From the NCBI RefSeq assembly GCF_014649395.1, contig NZ_BMSY01000006.1:558001-622000 (forward strand): a stretch of DNA of 64,000 bases. Direction: 5' to 3'. This document shows positions 17,281-25,081 of this stretch, piece after piece (the stretch's first letter is position 1; each line of letters opens with the position of its first letter). This DNA is from Streptomyces aureoverticillatus (GTDB lineage Bacteria > Actinomycetota > Actinomycetes > Streptomycetales > Streptomycetaceae). The position numbers and the translations under genes were made by a program. The notes below the pieces were generated by a model that searched no databases, had not been told where the DNA came from, and saw nothing but the letters and a program-made list of their open reading frames with translations.

Positions 17281-17350
17281 ACTGCGGGCCGGTGGTCCGT
17301 CCTCGCGCCCACGCGGCGGAGCCGCAGGTGTCACGGCCCCGCGCCCCTGA
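17281..17350. repeat. Intergenic Streptomyces-type hairpin repeat, copy 1
   Basis: The stretch contains CTGCGGGCCGGTGG, the hairpin GCGGCGGAGCCGC and CCCCGCGCCCCTGAAG. It resembles, in reverse orientation, the element at 35937-36012 and repeats I know as frequent between Streptomyces genes. It fills most of the thiolase-FadB gap and may interrupt or process the transcript. Confidence 0.5.
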
Positions 17351-17414
17351 AGCAGCGGCTTCGCCGCGCTTCCCCGACCGCCTTCCCCCGCGCCAGACTT
17401 CACGGAGACATGAC

Positions 17415-19601
17415 ATGACCGAAAGCACCACCATCCGCTGGGAACAGGACGACACCGGTGTCGTCACCCTCGTCCTCGACGACCCCAACCAGTCCGCGAA
17501 CACCATGAACCAGGCGTTCAAGGACTCCATCGCCGCGATCGCCGACCGCGCCGAGGCCGCCGTCCAGGCGGACAAGGACGCGATCCGCGGCTTCATCTAC
17601 ACCTCCGCGAAGAAGACCTTCTTCGCGGGCGGCGACCTCAAGGAGATGATCCAGGTCGGCCCCGAGAACGCCCGGCAGGCGTTCGAGGCGGGCATGGGCA
17701 TCAAGAACTCGCTGCGCCGCATCGAGACCCTGGGCAAGCCCGTCGTCGCCGCCATCAACGGCGCCGCGCTCGGCGGCGGTTACGAGATCGCGCTCGCCAG
17801 CCACCACCGCGTCGCGCTCGACGCGCCGGGCTCCAAGATCGGCCTGCCCGAGGTCACCCTGGGCCTGCTCCCCGCGGGCGGCGGCGTCACCCGCACCGTA
17901 CGCCTCATGGGCATCGCCGACGCGCTCCTGAAGGTGCTGCTCCAGGGCACCCAGTACTCCCCGAAGCGCGCCCTGGAGAACGGCCTCGTGCACGAGGTGG
18001 TGGCGACCGAGGAGGAGATGCTGGCCAAGGCCCGCGCCTTCATCGACGCCCACCCCGAGTCGCAGCAGCCCTGGGACGTCCCCGGCTACCGCATCCCGGG
18101 CGGCACCCCGGCGAACCCGAAGTTCGCCGCCAACCTGCCCGCGTTCCCCGCCAACCTGAAGAAGCAGCTCGCCGGCGCCCCCTACCCGGCGCCGCGCAAC
18201 ATCCTCGCGGCGGCCGTCGAGGGCTCGCAGGTCGACTTCGAGACGGCGCTGACGATCGAGGCCCGGTACTTCACCGAGCTGGTCACCGGCCAGGTCTCCA
18301 AGAACATGATCCAGGCGTTCTTCTTCGACCTCCAGGCCGTCAACTCCGGCGCCAACCGCCCCAAGGGCGTCGAGCCGAGGACGGTGCGCAAGGTCGCCGT
18401 GCTCGGCGCCGGGATGATGGGCGCGGGCATCGCCTACTCCTGCGCCCGCGCGGGCATCGAGGTCGTCCTGAAGGACGTGTCCGCCGAGGCCGCGCAGAAG
18501 GGCAAGGGCTACTCGGAGAAGCTGTGCGCCAAGGCGGTCTCCCGGGGCCGTACGACACAGGAGAAGGCGGACGCGCTGCTCGCCCTCATCACGCCGACCG
18601 CCGACCCCGCCGACCTCGCGGGCTGTGACGCCGTGATCGAGGCGGTCTTCGAGGACCCGGCGCTCAAGCACAAGGTGTTCCAGGAGATCCAGGACGTCGT
18701 CGCCCCGGACGCCCTGCTGTGCTCCAACACCTCCACGCTGCCCATCACCGCGCTCGCCGAGGGCGTGTCCCGGCCGGTCGACTTCATCGGCCTGCACTTC
18801 TTCTCGCCCGTCGACAAGATGCCGCTCGTGGAGATCATCAAGGGCGAGCGCACCGGCGAGGAGGCCCTGGCGCGCGCCTTCGACCTGGTACGCCAGATCA
18901 ACAAGACGCCGATCGTCGTCAACGACTCGCGCGGCTTCTTCACCTCGCGCGTCATCGGGCACTTCATCAACGAGGGCGTCGCGATGGTCGGCGAGGGCGT
19001 CGAGCCCGCGTCGGTCGAGCAGGCGGCCGCCCAGGCCGGCTACCCCGCCAAGGTCCTGTCCCTCATGGACGAGCTGACCCTCACACTGCCCCGCAAGATC
19101 CGCAACGAGACCAAGCGGGCCGTCGAGGAAGCGGGCGGCACCTGGGCCGGCCACCCCGCCGAGGCCGTCATCGACCGCATGGTCGACGAGTTCGGCCGCA
19201 CCGGCCGCAGCGGCGGCGCGGGCTTCTACGAGTACGGCGAGGACGGCAGGCGCGGCCGCCTGTGGCCGGGCCTGCGCGAGCACTTCGCCAAGCCGGGGCA
19301 CGAGATCCCGTTCCGGGACATGCAGGAGCGGATGCTGTTCTCCGAAGCGCTCGACACGGTGCGGCTGTTGGAGGAGGGCGTCCTGACGTCGGTCGCCGAC
19401 GCCAACATCGGCTCCATCTTCGGCATCGGCTTCCCGGGCTGGACGGGTGGTGTGCTCCAGTACGTCAACGGGTACGAAGGCGGGCTCCCCGGATTCGTGG
19501 CCCGCGCGCGTGAGCTCGCCGAGCGCTACGGCGAGCGGTTCACGCCGCCCGCGCTGCTCGTCGAGAAGGCGGAGAGGGGCGAGAAGTTCAGCGACGGCTG
19601 A
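17415..19601 (+). CDS. FadB-like enoyl-CoA hydratase / 3-hydroxyacyl-CoA dehydrogenase
   Basis: This 728-residue bifunctional beta-oxidation protein has an N-terminal crotonase domain (residues about 10-290) with 'FFAGGDLKEM' and 'AAINGAALGGGYEIALASHHRVAL', including the oxyanion-hole glycines and the downstream catalytic region 'LPEVTLGLLPAGGG'. Residues about 315-495 bind NAD: 'RKVAVLGAGMMGAGIAYSCARAGIEVVLKDV', then 'DAVIEAVFEDPALKHKVFQEI' and 'IGLHFFSPVDKMPLVEIIKGERT' with the catalytic His. The 3HCDH C-terminal repeats follow ('DSRGFFTSRVI'). The ATG at 17415 was taken, since upstream sequence is the repeat element. With the thiolase it completes the oxidation cycle. Confidence 0.95.
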   Translation: MTESTTIRWEQDDTGVVTLVLDDPNQSANTMNQAFKDSIAAIADRAEAAVQADKDAIRGFIYTSAKKTFFAGGDLKEMIQVGPENARQAFEAGMGIKNSLRRIETLGKPVVAAINGAALGGGYEIALASHHRVALDAPGSKIGLPEVTLGLLPAGGGVTRTVRLMGIADALLKVLLQGTQYSPKRALENGLVHEVVATEEEMLAKARAFIDAHPESQQPWDVPGYRIPGGTPANPKFAANLPAFPANLKKQLAGAPYPAPRNILAAAVEGSQVDFETALTIEARYFTELVTGQVSKNMIQAFFFDLQAVNSGANRPKGVEPRTVRKVAVLGAGMMGAGIAYSCARAGIEVVLKDVSAEAAQKGKGYSEKLCAKAVSRGRTTQEKADALLALITPTADPADLAGCDAVIEAVFEDPALKHKVFQEIQDVVAPDALLCSNTSTLPITALAEGVSRPVDFIGLHFFSPVDKMPLVEIIKGERTGEEALARAFDLVRQINKTPIVVNDSRGFFTSRVIGHFINEGVAMVGEGVEPASVEQAAAQAGYPAKVLSLMDELTLTLPRKIRNETKRAVEEAGGTWAGHPAEAVIDRMVDEFGRTGRSGGAGFYEYGEDGRRGRLWPGLREHFAKPGHEIPFRDMQERMLFSEALDTVRLLEEGVLTSVADANIGSIFGIGFPGWTGGVLQYVNGYEGGLPGFVARARELAERYGERFTPPALLVEKAERGEKFSDG

Positions 19602-19615
19602 CAGCGTCGGCCGCG

Positions 19616-19649
19616 CGGGAGTGGCTCAGGTCTCCTTGAGCCACTCCCG
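19616..19649. terminator. Bidirectional terminator hairpin
   Basis: CGGGAGTGGCTCA (19616-19628) and TGAGCCACTCCCG (19637-19649) are perfect 13-bp complementary arms with an 8-base loop. The hairpin lies between the FadB-like gene stop and the convergent MerR gene, overlapping the last MerR codons. Confidence 0.7.
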
Positions 19650-20417
19650 CAGCTCCTCCTTCAGCGACCGCTGGAACGCCGTCACCAGCGCCTGCACCAC
19701 CAGCGGCTGCATATGGGCCGACAGGGACCGCATCGCCGCGACGTGCTCCGGGTCCGACTCCCGCTCGCGATAGGGGCCCCACACCTCGTCCCGGAAGAGC
19801 CGGGACAGCTCGTGCGCCGTCGAGCGGGTGTGCTCCATCAGGACCGTGCGCGCGGCCAGGATCGTCTCGTGCGCGATCGGTACGCCGAGCAACTGCACGC
19901 CGAGGCGCAGCAGTCCGGTGTCCACGCGGTACCGGTCGTCCGGGCCGGGGCCTCGGTCGTGCGTCTCGGGGGAGCGGTCGTCCGTCTCGGCGTACGCGAT
20001 CACACCCATCGCCGCGAGACGGTCCAGGTCCTCGCCGGACAGCGCCCGCCCCGTCCGCCGCTCCAGCTCCGCGCGGGACATGTCCTCCGCGCCCTCCGGC
20101 GCCCACGACGCCACCACCGCACGGTGAATGGCCAGGTCGTGCGCGCTCAGGCCGGGCGGCAGCTGCTCCAGATACCGCTCGATCGCGGCGAGGGTCATGC
20201 CTTGGTGCTGCAACTCCTCGATGAGGGCGAGCCGGGACAGATGCTCCTGGCCGTAGTGGCCCACGCGGCGCGGACCGATCACCGGCGGCGGCAGCAGGCC
20301 CTTGGTGCTGTAGAAGCGGATCGTGCGGACCGTGACGCCCGCGCGCGCGGCCAGTTCGTCGACCGTGAACGTCGAGTCGTCGTCCGTGTCCGTCGACTGC
20401 TGCGTGTCCGTCGTCAT
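19626..20417 (-). CDS. MerR family transcriptional regulator
   Basis: This 263-residue regulator has the MerR winged helix-turn-helix at residues 17-85: 'FTVDELAARAGVTVRTIRFYSTKGLLPPP', 'RRVGHYGQEHLSRLALIEELQHQGMTLAAIERYLE'. The long C-terminal part lacks metal-binding cysteines, so a small organic ligand or acyl-CoA is more likely than a metal. The start at 20417 has GGGGAGG 12 bases upstream; 20444 is an alternative. It lies between the beta-oxidation genes and the divergent acyl-CoA synthetase, and is the natural candidate to control them. Confidence 0.9.
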   Translation of the reverse strand: MTTDTQQSTDTDDDSTFTVDELAARAGVTVRTIRFYSTKGLLPPPVIGPRRVGHYGQEHLSRLALIEELQHQGMTLAAIERYLEQLPPGLSAHDLAIHRAVVASWAPEGAEDMSRAELERRTGRALSGEDLDRLAAMGVIAYAETDDRSPETHDRGPGPDDRYRVDTGLLRLGVQLLGVPIAHETILAARTVLMEHTRSTAHELSRLFRDEVWGPYRERESDPEHVAAMRSLSAHMQPLVVQALVTAFQRSLKEELREWLKET

Positions 20418-20454
20418 CGCCGTTGGTCGCCTCCCCGTGGGCATGCTCTGTCGG

Positions 20455-20512
20455 GCTGGGGGTCCGGGGGCCCACGGCGGAGCCGCTGATCTCGCGGCCC
20501 CCGGGAAATGCG
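20455..20512. repeat. Intergenic hairpin repeat, variant copy
   Basis: GGGGGCCCACGGCGGAGCCGC followed by CTCGCGGCCCCCGG forms a hairpin in which the outer GGGGGCC pairs with GGCCCCC. It shares the ACGGCGGAGCCGC core with the element at 17281-17350. It sits in the leader between the MerR and synthetase genes. Confidence 0.4.
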
Positions 20513-20523
20513 GTAATGCGGTG

Positions 20524-20551
20524 CAACAGTATTGCTGTGCCACCACTGTTG
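20524..20551. promoter_or_regulatory. Candidate operator between MerR regulator and acyl-CoA synthetase
   Basis: CAACAGT (20524-20530) and ACTGTTG (20545-20551) are perfect inverted 7-mers separated by 14 bp. This AT-richer patch is unusual for the neighbourhood and lies 67 bp upstream of the synthetase start. It is a candidate binding site for the adjacent MerR regulator or another dimer. Confidence 0.45.
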
Positions 20552-20617
20552 TGAAAGTCTCCGGCCCAGTCACACCACGTAGCCGAAGGCGAACCGATGG
20601 TGCCAGGAGGCGGTTTC

Positions 20618-22432
20618 ATGACCACGATCCTGCGACTTCCCGCAGACCCGGCCGACATCACCTTCCCCGCCCTGCTGCTCCGCAACGCCGAGGACCATCC
20701 GGACCGGCCGGCGCTCTCCTGGCGTGAGGGCACCGGCTGGACCACGCTCACCTGGGGCGAGGTGCGCCGCAAGACCGCGGCCCTCGCCGCCGGGTACGCG
20801 GCGCTCGGCGTGCGGCGCGGCGAGCACGTCCTGATGATGATGGGCAACACCCCCGAGCACTGGCTGAGCGACCTCGCCCTGACGCACCTCGGCGCGGTCC
20901 CCGTCACCGTCTACGGCAGCTCCGCGCCCGAGCAGATCGCGCACATCGTCCGGCACAGCCGCGCCCGCTTCGCGATCATCGAGGGAGAACGGGAGGTCCC
21001 GCGCTGGGAGCCCCTCCTGGACGACGCGACGGCGCCGCTGGAACGCCTGGTCGTCGTCGACCCGGCCGCCGCGGGACCGCACCGCGCGTACGGCTCGCTG
21101 TACGCCACCGGCGCCGGCCTCCTCGACCCCGGCGCCTTCGACAAGGCCTGGCGCGAGATCCGGGCCACCGACCCGCTGACCGTCGTCTACACCTCGGGCA
21201 CCACCGGCGAGCCCAAGGGCGTACGCATGTCCCATCGCAACGTGGTGGGCAACGGCATGGCCCTGGACAGCGTCATCGACTTCCCCCAGCACGTGGGTCA
21301 CATCTCCTACCTGCCCTTCGCGCACATCGCCGAGCGCATGCTGGGGATCTACCTGCCGCTGCTCCGCGCTTCCCACGTCTACCTGTGCGCCGAACCGACC
21401 CAAGTGGCCGCCACCGCACGCGAGTTGCACCCCCGCCAGTTCTTCGGCGTGCCGCGCGTGTGGGAGAAGCTCGCCGCCGCCGTGAAGGCGGCGCTCGCCG
21501 GGCTGCCCGAGGGGCGGCGGCGCGTCATCGAGGCCGCGAACGAGACGGCCCGCGCGCACGTCGCCTGCCGTGAGCGCGGCGAGGAGCCGTCCGCCGAGCT
21601 GGAGGCGGCCTACCGGGAGGCCAAGGAGAAGGTCCTCGACCCGCTGCTCGCGCTCGCCGGGCTCGACCAGCTGATGTGGACGGCGAGCGCGGCGGCGCCG
21701 ATGCCGGTGGACGTGGCCCGGTTCTGGGCGGGCTTCGGCCTGGTGGTCATGGACGCGTGGGGGCTCACGGAGACGACGGGCGTGGTCACCAACAACCGGC
21801 CGGACGACTTCCGGCTCGGCTCCGTGGGCAAGCCGCTGGACGGCATGGAGATACGCGTCGCCGACGACGGCGAGATCATGGTGCGCGGCCCCTTCGTGTG
21901 CGACGGCTATGTGCGGGCCGACGGCGGCGTGGACGACCTGCGGGACGCCGACGGCTGGTTCGCGACCGGTGACGTCGGGCGGCTCGACGACGACGGCTAT
22001 CTGTGGATCACCGACCGCAAGAAAGAGATCATCGTGACGTCCACGGGCAAGAACGTGGCGCCCGCGCTCGTCGAGAACGCCCTCAAGGAGCACCCGCTGA
22101 TCGGCCAGGCGCTGGTCCACGGCGACGGCCGCTCCTACCTGGTGGCGCTGCTCGTCCTGGACCCGGAGCTGGCGCCCGCCTGGGCCGCCGCGCACGGCAT
22201 CGACGCCGGTGGCACCGACCTGGTGGACCACCCCGCCGTGCGGGACGAGATCGCCCGCGCCGTCGAGGCGGCCAACGCGCGCCTCAACCGCACCGAGCAG
22301 ATCAAGAAGTACCGGATCCTCTCCCGGGAGTGGAGCCCGGAGTCCGGGGAGCTGACGCCGTCCCTGAAGCTGCGCCGCAGGGTCATCAGGGACAGGTACG
22401 CGGACGTCATCAACAGTCTGTACACCGCATGA
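20618..22432 (+). CDS. Long-chain acyl-CoA synthetase (AMP-dependent ligase)
   Basis: This 604-residue adenylate-forming enzyme activates fatty acids with ATP and CoA. It has the P-loop 'TVVYTSGTTGEPKGVRMSH' near residue 190, 'WGLTETTGV' near 387, 'WFATGDVGRLDDDGYLWITDRKKEIIVTSTGKNVAP' near 449-484 with the hinge Asp and Arg, and the C-terminal catalytic Lys in 'RTEQIKKYRI'. The ATG at 20618 has AGGAGG 7 bases upstream. It diverges from the MerR regulator and would feed acyl-CoA into the beta-oxidation genes on the other side. Confidence 0.95.
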   Translation: MTTILRLPADPADITFPALLLRNAEDHPDRPALSWREGTGWTTLTWGEVRRKTAALAAGYAALGVRRGEHVLMMMGNTPEHWLSDLALTHLGAVPVTVYGSSAPEQIAHIVRHSRARFAIIEGEREVPRWEPLLDDATAPLERLVVVDPAAAGPHRAYGSLYATGAGLLDPGAFDKAWREIRATDPLTVVYTSGTTGEPKGVRMSHRNVVGNGMALDSVIDFPQHVGHISYLPFAHIAERMLGIYLPLLRASHVYLCAEPTQVAATARELHPRQFFGVPRVWEKLAAAVKAALAGLPEGRRRVIEAANETARAHVACRERGEEPSAELEAAYREAKEKVLDPLLALAGLDQLMWTASAAAPMPVDVARFWAGFGLVVMDAWGLTETTGVVTNNRPDDFRLGSVGKPLDGMEIRVADDGEIMVRGPFVCDGYVRADGGVDDLRDADGWFATGDVGRLDDDGYLWITDRKKEIIVTSTGKNVAPALVENALKEHPLIGQALVHGDGRSYLVALLVLDPELAPAWAAAHGIDAGGTDLVDHPAVRDEIARAVEAANARLNRTEQIKKYRILSREWSPESGELTPSLKLRRRVIRDRYADVINSLYTA

Positions 22433-22447
22433 CGTAGGCCTGTACAG
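22418..22447. terminator. Possible weak terminator after the acyl-CoA synthetase
   Basis: CTGTACA (22418-22424) and TGTACAG (22441-22447) are perfect inverted 7-mers with a 16-base spacer spanning the synthetase stop codon. The stem is short and no U tract follows. Confidence 0.3.
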
Positions 22448-22615
22448 ACGCCGCCCAGCATGTGAGAAGTGCCGCTATGTGATCTGTGCCACCGCATCCG
22501 GAGGGACGTCTGGGGGAAGGTGTCGCGTTGGTTCGCCCACGTCAGGGGTGCGGCGGGCCCGCAGCACATCCGGACCCCGGAACCTCTTCCGGGCACCACA
22601 GAGTGGATCTTCCAC

Positions 22616-24067
22616 GTGAGCAACGACGCCGTAGACACGGCCGCGGACGCCCGCATCGCGTCCCAGGCCGCCCCCGCGGACGCGGGCGACGCCGGTTACA
22701 GCAAGGACCTCAAGGGCCGCCACGTCAACATGATCGCGATCGGTGGCGCGATCGGCACAGGGCTCTTCCTCGGGGCGGGCGGCCGCCTCCACTCGGCGGG
22801 CCCCGCTCTGGCCGTCGCGTACCTCGTGTGCGGCATCATCGCCTTCTTCGTGGTCCGTGCCCTCGGCGAGATGGTCCTCTACCGGCCCTCGTCCGGCTCC
22901 TTCGTGAGCTACGCCCGTGAGTTCCTGGGCGAGAAGGGCGCCTACGTCGCCGGCTGGATGTACTTCCTCAACTGGTCGACGACGTGCATCGCCGACATCA
23001 CGGCCATCGCGCTCTACACGCACTACTGGAGCTTCTTCACGGACATCCCGCAGTGGCTGCTCGCGCTCGCCGCGCTCGCGGTGGTCCTCGCCGTGAACCT
23101 GATCTCGGTGAAGTGGTTCGGCGAGATGGAGTTCTGGTTCGCGATCATCAAGGTCGCGGCGCTGGTCGCCTTCATGTTCATCGGCATCTTCCTCGTCTCC
23201 ACCCAGCACAAGGTGGGCGGCGAGACGCCGGGCCTGAACATGATCACCGACCACGGCGGCTTCCTGCCGAACGGCCTGATGCCGGTCGTGATCGTCCTCC
23301 AGGGTGTCGTCTTCGCGTACGCGTCCCTGGAGCTGGTCGGTGTCGCCGCGGGTGAGACCAAGGACCCGCAGAAGGTCGTCCCGCGCGCGGTGAACTCGAT
23401 CATGTGGCGGGTGGGTGTGTTCTACGTCGGCTCGGTCGTGCTGCTCGCCCTGCTGCTTCCCGGATCGGTCTACTCGGCCGACGAGAGCCCCTTCGTCACC
23501 GTGCTCTCCAAGATCGGTGTGTCCGGGGCCGGTGACGTGATGAACTTCGTCGTCCTCACCGCCGCCATGTCCTCGCTGAACTCCGGTCTGTACTCCACCG
23601 GCCGCATCCTGCGCTCCATGGCGATGGCGGGCTCGGCGCCGAAGTTCACGGCGAAGATGAACCGCAACCAGGTGCCCTACGGCGGCATCCTGCTCACCGC
23701 CTCCGTGGGCGTGCTCGGCGTCGCCCTGAACCGGGTGGTGCCGGACCAGGCGTTCGAGATCGTCCTGAACGTGGCGTCGCTCGGCATCATCGGTACCTGG
23801 ATCAGCATCATGGTGTGCCACCTCGCCTTTGTCCGCAGGGCCAAGGAAGGCCACCTGACCAGGCCGAACTTCCGCCTGCCCGGCAGCGGGGTCACGCAGT
23901 ACGTCACGATCGCCTTCCTCCTCGCCGTGCTCGGCCTGATGTGGAAGGACGCCGAGGTGGGCCGCAAGACGCTCTTCCTCATCCCGATCGTGGCGGCCGG
24001 ACTCGTCGCCGGCTGGTACGCGATCCGCCGCAAGGCCGACCGCGAGGCGGCGGAGCTCGGCAAGTAG
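22616..24067 (+). CDS. Amino acid permease (APC family, asparagine/GABA permease-like)
   Basis: This 483-residue permease is predicted to have about 12 membrane segments. The APC signature is near the N-terminus: 'LKGRHVNMIAIGGAIGTGLFLGAGGRLHSAGPALAVAYLVCGI', followed by 'RALGEMVLYRPSSGSFVSYAREFLGEKGAYVAGWMYFLNW' and 'FAYASLELVGVAAGETKDPQKVVPRAVNSI'. These match the AnsP/GabP/CycA group of amino acid-proton symporters. The substrate is not fixed by sequence; asparagine is a common assignment. The GTG at 22616 was chosen because the 49 upstream codons do not resemble a permease; the ribosome binding site is weak. Confidence 0.9.
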   Translation: MSNDAVDTAADARIASQAAPADAGDAGYSKDLKGRHVNMIAIGGAIGTGLFLGAGGRLHSAGPALAVAYLVCGIIAFFVVRALGEMVLYRPSSGSFVSYAREFLGEKGAYVAGWMYFLNWSTTCIADITAIALYTHYWSFFTDIPQWLLALAALAVVLAVNLISVKWFGEMEFWFAIIKVAALVAFMFIGIFLVSTQHKVGGETPGLNMITDHGGFLPNGLMPVVIVLQGVVFAYASLELVGVAAGETKDPQKVVPRAVNSIMWRVGVFYVGSVVLLALLLPGSVYSADESPFVTVLSKIGVSGAGDVMNFVVLTAAMSSLNSGLYSTGRILRSMAMAGSAPKFTAKMNRNQVPYGGILLTASVGVLGVALNRVVPDQAFEIVLNVASLGIIGTWISIMVCHLAFVRRAKEGHLTRPNFRLPGSGVTQYVTIAFLLAVLGLMWKDAEVGRKTLFLIPIVAAGLVAGWYAIRRKADREAAELGK

Positions 24068-24090
24068 GTCCCGCGAGGCGGGAGCTTTCG

Positions 24091-24124
24091 CAGCGGGCGG
24101 TGTCCTTCGGGGCGCCGCCCGCTG
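24091..24124 (+). terminator. Terminator hairpin after amino acid permease
   Basis: CAGCGGGCGG (24091-24100) and CCGCCCGCTG (24115-24124) are perfect 10-bp arms with a 14-base loop, 24 bp after the permease stop. Confidence 0.6.
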
Positions 24125-24187
24125 CCGTGTCCGTGCGTGCGCCCGGGCGCCGGGTACGGGGCGGGCATACCGTCGCATACTGGTGGT

Positions 24188-25060
24188 GTGCCTGATCCCG
24201 GGCCCGGCCCCGCGCCGCCTCCGCCCGGCGGGATCCTGTGGGAGATCGCCGGGGAGTACCGCATGCTCCTCGCCCTGCCTGCCGCGATGACCATGCAGGT
24301 CGCGCATCCTGCGGTCGGGGCGGGCGTCGACGAGCACTCGGTGTTCCGCACCGATCCGTGGGGGCGCGGCGAGCGGTCGATCAGGTCCCTGCAGCTCTGG
24401 GTGTACGGGGGAGAGGCCGCCGCGGCGGAGGGGCTCCGGCTGCGCGCGCTGCACCGGGACATCCGGGGCACCGACACACGCGGGCGGCCCTATCACGCGC
24501 TCACCCCCGCGAACTACGCCTGGGTGCACGCCACCGGGTTCCCCGTCTACCGGCACGCCCAGGCGTATCTGGGGCGGCAGTTCACGCCCGCGCAGGAGCG
24601 GCAGCTGTACGCGGAGTGGCTCCAGGTGGGGCGGGTGCTCGGGCTCCGCGACCGGGACATGCCGCAGTCCCTGGAGGAGTTCTGGCCGTACTACCGGCGG
24701 ATGCTGGCCGAGGAGGTCGAGGCGACGGAGGTCGTACGTGACCTCGTCGCCGTCGACCGCCGGGTGCCGCCGCCCGACCGCGGGCCGCGCGCCCTCCGGG
24801 CCGTCCTGCGGGCGCTGTGGCCCGTGCTGCTGCCCCTCCTGGCCCGCTTCCGGCGCTTCCTGACCGTCGGCCTCATGCCGGCCGACGCCCGCGCCGCCAT
24901 CGGCCTGACGTGGACGCCCGCGCAGGAACGGCGCCTCCGCCGCTTCGGCCGCGTGGTCCGCTGGGTGGCTCCCCGGCTCCCTGAACGCCTCCGCTACGCC
25001 CCGCTGGCCCACCGGGCGCGGCGGTCCCGGCGGGCGCGGCGGTCCCACCCACCCGCCTGA
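24188..25060 (+). CDS. Oxygenase MpaB family protein (DUF2236)
   Basis: This 290-residue protein belongs to the MpaB/latex-clearing-protein-like family (DUF2236), heme or iron oxygenases. Landmarks are 'ALPAAMTMQVAHPAVGAGVDEHSVFRTDPWGRGERSIRSL' near residue 30, 'LTPANYAWVHATGFPVYRHAQAYLG' near 100-125 and 'EEFWPYYRRMLAEEVEATEVVRDL' near 165. The conserved histidines in AHP and WVHA fit metal or heme binding. The GTG at 24188 is probably leaderless, since CATACT lies about 7 bases upstream. The N-terminus (Pro/Gly-rich) and C-terminus (Arg-rich) are low-complexity. Substrate unknown. Confidence 0.85.
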   Translation: MPDPGPGPAPPPPGGILWEIAGEYRMLLALPAAMTMQVAHPAVGAGVDEHSVFRTDPWGRGERSIRSLQLWVYGGEAAAAEGLRLRALHRDIRGTDTRGRPYHALTPANYAWVHATGFPVYRHAQAYLGRQFTPAQERQLYAEWLQVGRVLGLRDRDMPQSLEEFWPYYRRMLAEEVEATEVVRDLVAVDRRVPPPDRGPRALRAVLRALWPVLLPLLARFRRFLTVGLMPADARAAIGLTWTPAQERRLRRFGRVVRWVAPRLPERLRYAPLAHRARRSRRARRSHPPA

Positions 25061-25073
25061 ACGGGTGGGTGGG
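25044..25073. terminator. Bidirectional terminator between MpaB-like and M1 peptidase genes
   Basis: CCCACCCACCCG (25044-25055) and CGGGTGGGTGGG (25062-25073) are perfect 12-bp arms with a 6-base loop. It overlaps the stop codon of the MpaB-like gene and lies 9 bp past the end of the convergent peptidase gene. Confidence 0.7.
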
Positions 25074-25081
25074 GGAACGCG

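Noticed and set aside
22475..25048. 857-codon open frame on the minus strand
   Set aside because: It is antisense to the amino-acid permease and MpaB-like genes, rich in Arg/Gly/His/Asp without domains, and typical of shadow frames in high-GC DNA.
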